A stretch of 64,000 nucleotides of DNA from PNNG01 sp046291695. GTDB taxonomy: Bacteria > Bacteroidota > Bacteroidia > UBA7662. Under the pieces are notes generated by a model. It searched no databases, was not told the DNA's origin, and saw only the letters and a program-made list of their open reading frames with translations. The DNA lies in contig JBKBSO010000009.1 of the NCBI GenBank assembly GCA_046291695.1, positions 62,001 to 126,000 of the forward strand, given 5' to 3'. Of this stretch, positions 60,545-64,000 are shown piece by piece. Within the stretch, counting starts at the first letter, position 1, and the number at the start of each line of letters is the position of its first letter. The position numbers and the translations under genes were made by a program.

Positions 60545-62017
60545 CTACTTTTCGTCATCGAAGCGAAACATGCTCCCCAACAAATCGCGAAAGTTTACTC
60601 GCCCCTCAAATTGCTGTTTGCTGAATAAAGAATATTCGGCAAGCCCATGTAAAACCAATTCTCGCAAAAGATAGTCGTGCTCTTGTACCAAACCTGGTTG
60701 ATAGCGATTCACCAATTCCTCGAGCCCGGGCACTAATGCCAATTGGGAGGAATATTCCCCATCAGAGGCTTCATTCCACAGGTCAAGGCTGTTTCCTTCT
60801 GCAAACCAATCAAGCATAGGTTGGTACACTTGCTCTGATCCTTGCTTTTTCAGCTCCTCTGGATCAGGAAAAAGCAATGGGTAAAATGACCGGATCGCTT
60901 TTTTTATCAGATTACGTGCCACAAGAGCAGGTCCCTCCTGCTCGCCTTCGTATACTAATTCAATTTTACCCGTGATGGCCGGAATTACAGCAAACAAATC
61001 AGCAATACGGACCTTGGTCATTTCAGTGCCATTACGCAAAGCCCTTCGCTCCGCCGCACTTACCAATTGCTCGTAAGCTGAAATACTCAGCCGTGCCGAT
61101 ACCCCACTTTTTTGATCCACAAATTCACTGCCTCTTGCCTCAAAACCAATCTGCTCTACCAAATCAGCCATTAAATCGGCCATTTGCACCCGTTCCCACT
61201 GATCGGAGCGCAACTGCGATTCTTGCTTGGTAATTCTTCCAGCGGTTTGTATATCTTTGGGGTAATGCGTAAGTATCTGGCTTTCAATCCGGTCTTTAAG
61301 CGGAGTAACAATGCTCCCACGATTCGTATAATCTTCGGGATTGGCCGTAAATACAAACTGTAAATCGAGCGGAAGACGCAGTTTAAAGCCCCTTATCTGA
61401 ATGTCACCTTCCTGCAGTATATTAAATAGTGAAACCTGAATTCGAGCTTGTAAATCAGGTAATTCGTTGATCACAAAAATACCCCGGTGAGCCCTAGGGA
61501 TTAAACCGTAATGAATGACCCGTTCATCGGCATAATGCAGGCGCATATTCGCAGCCTTAATTGGATCTATATCGCCAATCAAATCAGCAACACTTACATC
61601 CGGGGTCGCCAATTTTTCCGTATATCGCTCTGTACGGTGCACCCAACTTACCGGGGTCCTATCCCCTTCTTCATCTACCCGGTCAATTCCATAGCGGGTA
61701 ATGGGATTCATTGGATCATCATACAATTCCGCCCCGTCAATTACGGGAATATATTCGTCAAGAAGCTCCACCATCAACCGGGCTAGTCGCGTTTTGGCCT
61801 GCCCACGTAATCCCAGAAGCAGGATGTTGTGCCTGGCCAAAATAGCACGCTCCATCTCAGGAATTACCGTGTCCTCGTAGCCATAAATACCTGCAAATGG
61901 CGACTCCCTATTCCGCAGCGCCTTGATCAAATTGGCACGTAATTCATCTTTTATGCCTTTCGGCTTATACCCTTGCCCTCTTAATTGACCTAGCGTTTTG
62001 ATCTTCTCAATATTCAT
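60545..62017 (-). CDS. AAA+ ATPase of the MoxR/ChlI (magnesium-chelatase-like) group
   Basis: A 490-residue AAA+ protein. The nucleotide-binding loop is LLLGLRGQAKTRLARLM (a variant Walker A, GLRGQAKT). Walker B and sensor text is GIFVINELPDLQARIQVSLFNILQEGDI, then FVFTANPEDYTNRGSIVTPLKDRIESQI. These features fit ChlI/MoxR-type chaperone ATPases that act with a VWA protein. The partner VWA gene is at 50325-51422, at the far end of the T9SS block, instead of next to it. No chlorophyll genes are near, so a true Mg-chelatase role is unlikely. Confidence 0.9.
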   Translation of the reverse strand: MNIEKIKTLGQLRGQGYKPKGIKDELRANLIKALRNRESPFAGIYGYEDTVIPEMERAILARHNILLLGLRGQAKTRLARLMVELLDEYIPVIDGAELYDDPMNPITRYGIDRVDEEGDRTPVSWVHRTERYTEKLATPDVSVADLIGDIDPIKAANMRLHYADERVIHYGLIPRAHRGIFVINELPDLQARIQVSLFNILQEGDIQIRGFKLRLPLDLQFVFTANPEDYTNRGSIVTPLKDRIESQILTHYPKDIQTAGRITKQESQLRSDQWERVQMADLMADLVEQIGFEARGSEFVDQKSGVSARLSISAYEQLVSAAERRALRNGTEMTKVRIADLFAVIPAITGKIELVYEGEQEGPALVARNLIKKAIRSFYPLLFPDPEELKKQGSEQVYQPMLDWFAEGNSLDLWNEASDGEYSSQLALVPGLEELVNRYQPGLVQEHDYLLRELVLHGLAEYSLFSKQQFEGRVNFRDLLGSMFRFDDEK

Positions 62018-62276
62018 AAAACGAATTTAGACAATAACAGCCGCAAGCAGAGGCTTGTTTCAGGTTTTGAAGAAAGAAAAGCGGAGCGATGAATGAAGTA
62101 TAAAGAAGAAAACGTCGAAAAGCTATGCCAGAAGACGGCAAAGGATGTATAAAATTGACAAAAGCTTTCGTAGCAACCCATGTCCCGTTCATTGGTATGC
62201 GCCCATTGGCTAAAACCACCTGCTTTTTTGAAAAGCCGCCATGCAGAATTTTGCTACCCTTAACTAAGGCTTATAA
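62018..62276. other. non-coding stretch between the AAA ATPase and the intron relic
   Basis: No gene, RNA or strong hairpin is supported here. Only short CAAGC/GCTTG complementarity was noticed near 62040-62060. Any promoter for the minus-strand AAA gene should lie in this stretch, but no clear TAnnTTTG box was seen. Confidence 0.4.
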
Positions 62277-62624
62277 AACGAGTAGGAAGGTAGGGGCTAT
62301 TTCCCTACCTGTCCTCTCACACTACCGTGGGAATACCTAGCTGGCGTTTTGCCCGTTGTCTTTGGGTATCACGTCCCTGCGAACGGGATAGGACGGTAAC
62401 TACCCCGGAATATGGATGCTGTGAGTTAGGACTTCAGCTTGTTAAGCAGCCTCATCCCATTGGATATTCCTGATAAGGTTCCTGTTCCTCGGGGCAAGGT
62501 TTTGCCACCGGCTTTCTTCAGATACTATCTCACGCTTGACACCCTTGCCTTAAGCTAGTGCTTGGCAATTACCTACCCCCACAGTGGACTTGCACCACCT
62601 GGTTGATTGGCCTGCGCGGCACAC
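62277..62624 (-). mobile_element. ORF-less class IIC group II intron (relic or degenerate)
   Basis: The minus strand carries a nearly complete but short group II intron of about 348 nt. The 5' end is GTGTGCC (62624-62618). Domain I motifs CAAGGGTGTCA (62547-62537), AGCCGGTGGCAAAACC (62513-62498) and CCGAGGAACAGGAAC (62492-62478) are followed by CCCGTTCGCAGGG (62387-62375), GTGTGAGAGGAC (62322-62311), the domain VI hairpin GGTAGGG/CCCTACC (62309-62289) and CCTACTCG (62286-62279). It starts 3 bases after the T-run of the rpsA terminator, the class IIC insertion habit. No reverse transcriptase ORF is present, and domain V looks shortened. Confidence 0.8.
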
Positions 62625-62626
62625 AA

Positions 62627-62656
62627 CAAAAAGCCCCCTACTTGGCAGTAGAGGGC
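62627..62656 (-). terminator. intrinsic terminator of rpsA
   Basis: On the minus strand AGCCCTCTACT pairs with AGTAGGGGGCT (one A-C mismatch) around a TGCCA-type loop, followed by TTTTTG (62631-62626). It is 24 bases downstream of the rpsA stop and immediately upstream of the intron 5' end. Confidence 0.85.
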
Positions 62657-62679
62657 TCTGTAATCAGCAGTGAAAGGGC

Positions 62680-64000
62680 TTATGCCTCTTCACCATCTTC
62701 ATCTTTCGACTTTTTAGTGGACTTCTTGGCTTTAGCATCCATCTTTTTGATGGCCTCTGCCTGAGCTTTCTTCTCTGTTTCGAGTATTTGCTCTTTCAAA
62801 CCTGCCAGTACATCTAAATCACCAAGGGTATCACGATCCTCTTCGCTCTTGGCTTTTTTGCTCTTCTTGAAGTTCGCAATTTCTGCTTGTTCAGCAGCTT
62901 TTTCGCTTTCCTTCTGCTCTTGCCAGGTACGTGTATGTGAAACCACAATACGACGGTTCTCTTTGCTGAATTCAATTACCTTGAACTCAGCTTCCATATC
63001 CGCCATGAGATGCTTACCGTCTTCTTTCTGAAGTTGTTTCTTCGGAGCAAATCCTTCAACGCCATACGGCAATTGAACTACTGCACCTTTCTCCTCCATG
63101 CTGGTAATGGTACCCTTATGGCTCGAACCTTCTAAGAAGATGGTCTCGAAAGTATCCCAAGGATTCTCTTCCAACTGCTTGTGCCCAAGGCTCAAACGAC
63201 GGTTGTCTATATCAATATCGAGTACGATTACGTCAATTTCCTCGTCGCGCTTAATGAATTCAGCAGGGTGGTTGATTTTTTTGGTCCAGCTTAGGTCACT
63301 AACGTGCACCAAACCATCTACACCTTCGCCAAGTTCTACAAACAAACCAAAATTGGTAAGGTTACGTACAATACCCTTATGCTTGCTACCAACAGGGAAC
63401 TTTTCTGTGATATTTGTCCAAGGATCAGCCGATAGTTGCTTGATGCCTAGCGACATCTTGCGCTCTTCGCGGTCGATGCTCAAAACTACAGCTTCAACTT
63501 CGTCGCCCTGCTTCATGAAATCTTGTGGATTACGTAAGTGCTGACTCCAGCTCATTTCTGAAACGTGAATCAAACCTTCAACACCGTTAACGATTTCGAG
63601 GAATGCACCGTAATCGGCTACCGTTACTACGCGGCCTTTAACCACTGTACCGGCAACGATTTCTTCTCCAAGTGCCTCCCAAGGGTGTGAAGTAAGCTGC
63701 TTCATGCCCAAACTAATGCGCTTTTTCTCATCGTCGAAGTCGATTACCACAACCTGAATCTTCTGATCGAGGCTCAGCACTTCTGAAGGATGATTGATAC
63801 GTCCCCAACTGATGTCGGTGATATGCAATAAACCGTCAACACCACCCAAGTCAACAAACACACCGAAATCGGTCATGTTCTTCACCGTGCCTTCGAGCAC
63901 CTGACCTTTTTCCATCTTGCTCATGATCTCAACTTTTTGCGCCTCGAGATCGTCTTCGATTAGCACCTTATGAGATACTACTGCATTGCGGAGGATAGGG
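62680..64000 (-). CDS. rpsA: 30S ribosomal protein S1 (N-terminal part missing)
   Basis: S1 helps mRNAs bind the 30S subunit. The frame remains open to the window edge and continues upstream of 63966 with RNAVVSHKVLIEDDLE, as in S1, so the start lies outside. The visible 440 residues carry four S1 (OB-fold) repeats, starting at KGQVLEGTVKNMTDFGVFVDLGG, KGRVVTVADYGAFLEI, KGIVRNLTNFGLFVELGEG and KGTITSMEEKGAVVQL, followed by a lysine- and glutamate-rich tail of about 90 residues ending KSKDEDGEEA. Full-length Bacteroidota S1 is about 600 residues with six repeats. Confidence 0.96.
   Translation of the reverse strand, partial: PILRNAVVSHKVLIEDDLEAQKVEIMSKMEKGQVLEGTVKNMTDFGVFVDLGGVDGLLHITDISWGRINHPSEVLSLDQKIQVVVIDFDDEKKRISLGMKQLTSHPWEALGEEIVAGTVVKGRVVTVADYGAFLEIVNGVEGLIHVSEMSWSQHLRNPQDFMKQGDEVEAVVLSIDREERKMSLGIKQLSADPWTNITEKFPVGSKHKGIVRNLTNFGLFVELGEGVDGLVHVSDLSWTKKINHPAEFIKRDEEIDVIVLDIDIDNRRLSLGHKQLEENPWDTFETIFLEGSSHKGTITSMEEKGAVVQLPYGVEGFAPKKQLQKEDGKHLMADMEAEFKVIEFSKENRRIVVSHTRTWQEQKESEKAAEQAEIANFKKSKKAKSEEDRDTLGDLDVLAGLKEQILETEKKAQAEAIKKMDAKAKKSTKKSKDEDGEEA

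Noticed and set aside
60545..62017. Assignment as true magnesium chelatase subunit for chlorophyll synthesis
   Set aside because: No bch/chl genes are nearby, and the organism type and VWA partner better fit a MoxR-like chaperone ATPase.
62558..62764. 68-codon plus-strand ORF spanning the rpsA terminator region
   Set aside because: It crosses the end of the group II intron relic, a terminator and the antisense of rpsA, with no plausible start site or domain.

Overview
This window is chromosomal DNA from a member of the Bacteroidota, class uncertain. Supporting signs are a gldK-gldL-gldM-gldN type IX secretion (T9SS) operon with a PorP/SprF gene, three proteins with C-terminal T9SS sorting domains, a TonB receptor paired with a DUF4249 lipoprotein, DUF4271 and DUF6526 proteins, several -7 boxes of the form TAnnTTTG, and a tmRNA whose tag reads GENNYALAA. 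The fatty-acid, kynurenine, polyphosphate and Fe-S genes suggest a free-living, probably aerobic, heterotroph.

Layout. 1-5956: SUF iron-sulfur operon sufB(partial)-sufC-sufD-sufS-sufE-sufT, interrupted between sufB and sufC by a four-helix-bundle gene flanked by inverted GTTCAAGGTTCAAAGTTCAA-type repeats. 5957-13729: T9SS cargo proteins, an orphan Hpt protein, a FabH-like synthase, an acyl-CoA carboxylase beta subunit and envelope proteins. 14007-18924: NAD(P)-binding protein, an XRE regulator/membrane protein pair with candidate operators, the SRP RNA with a consensus promoter, transaldolase-like fsa, mnmE, a solo protein resembling the N-terminal part of phosphate acetyl/butyryltransferases, and an anchored thioredoxin-like protein. 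19126-23459: SDR, TonB receptor, a candidate new small RNA, tmRNA and Hsp20. 23669-30071: an outer-membrane pair, one with an N-terminal helix-hairpin-helix region, then the sixA-ppk1-ppx polyphosphate operon. 30173-33265: four overlapping genes (EEP phosphatase/nuclease, methyltransferase, PAP2, ZIP transporter). 33319-39649: LamG T9SS cargo, a hybrid histidine kinase, a sensor that lacks an ATPase domain, and DoxX. 39650-40333: decayed DNA with an IS3-like orfA relic. 40334-49176: SDR, Fur, and kynurenine-pathway genes (kynU, kmo, formamidase-like cyclase) interspersed with a TonB receptor and DUF4249 lipoprotein. 49157-62017: HemW, VWA protein, T9SS core, HemD, DUF4271, BamA/TamA-like barrel and a MoxR/ChlI-like AAA ATPase. 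62277-62624: an ORF-less class IIC group II intron relic just after the rpsA terminator. 62680-64000: partial rpsA.

Functional themes are Fe-S assembly, the T9SS motor and its cargo, tryptophan catabolism through kynurenine, and polyphosphate turnover. The least expected elements are the IIC intron relic, the small RNA beside ssrA, the four-helix-bundle cassette inside the suf operon, and the orphan Pta-like protein. All homology calls were made by reading motifs; no database search was run.
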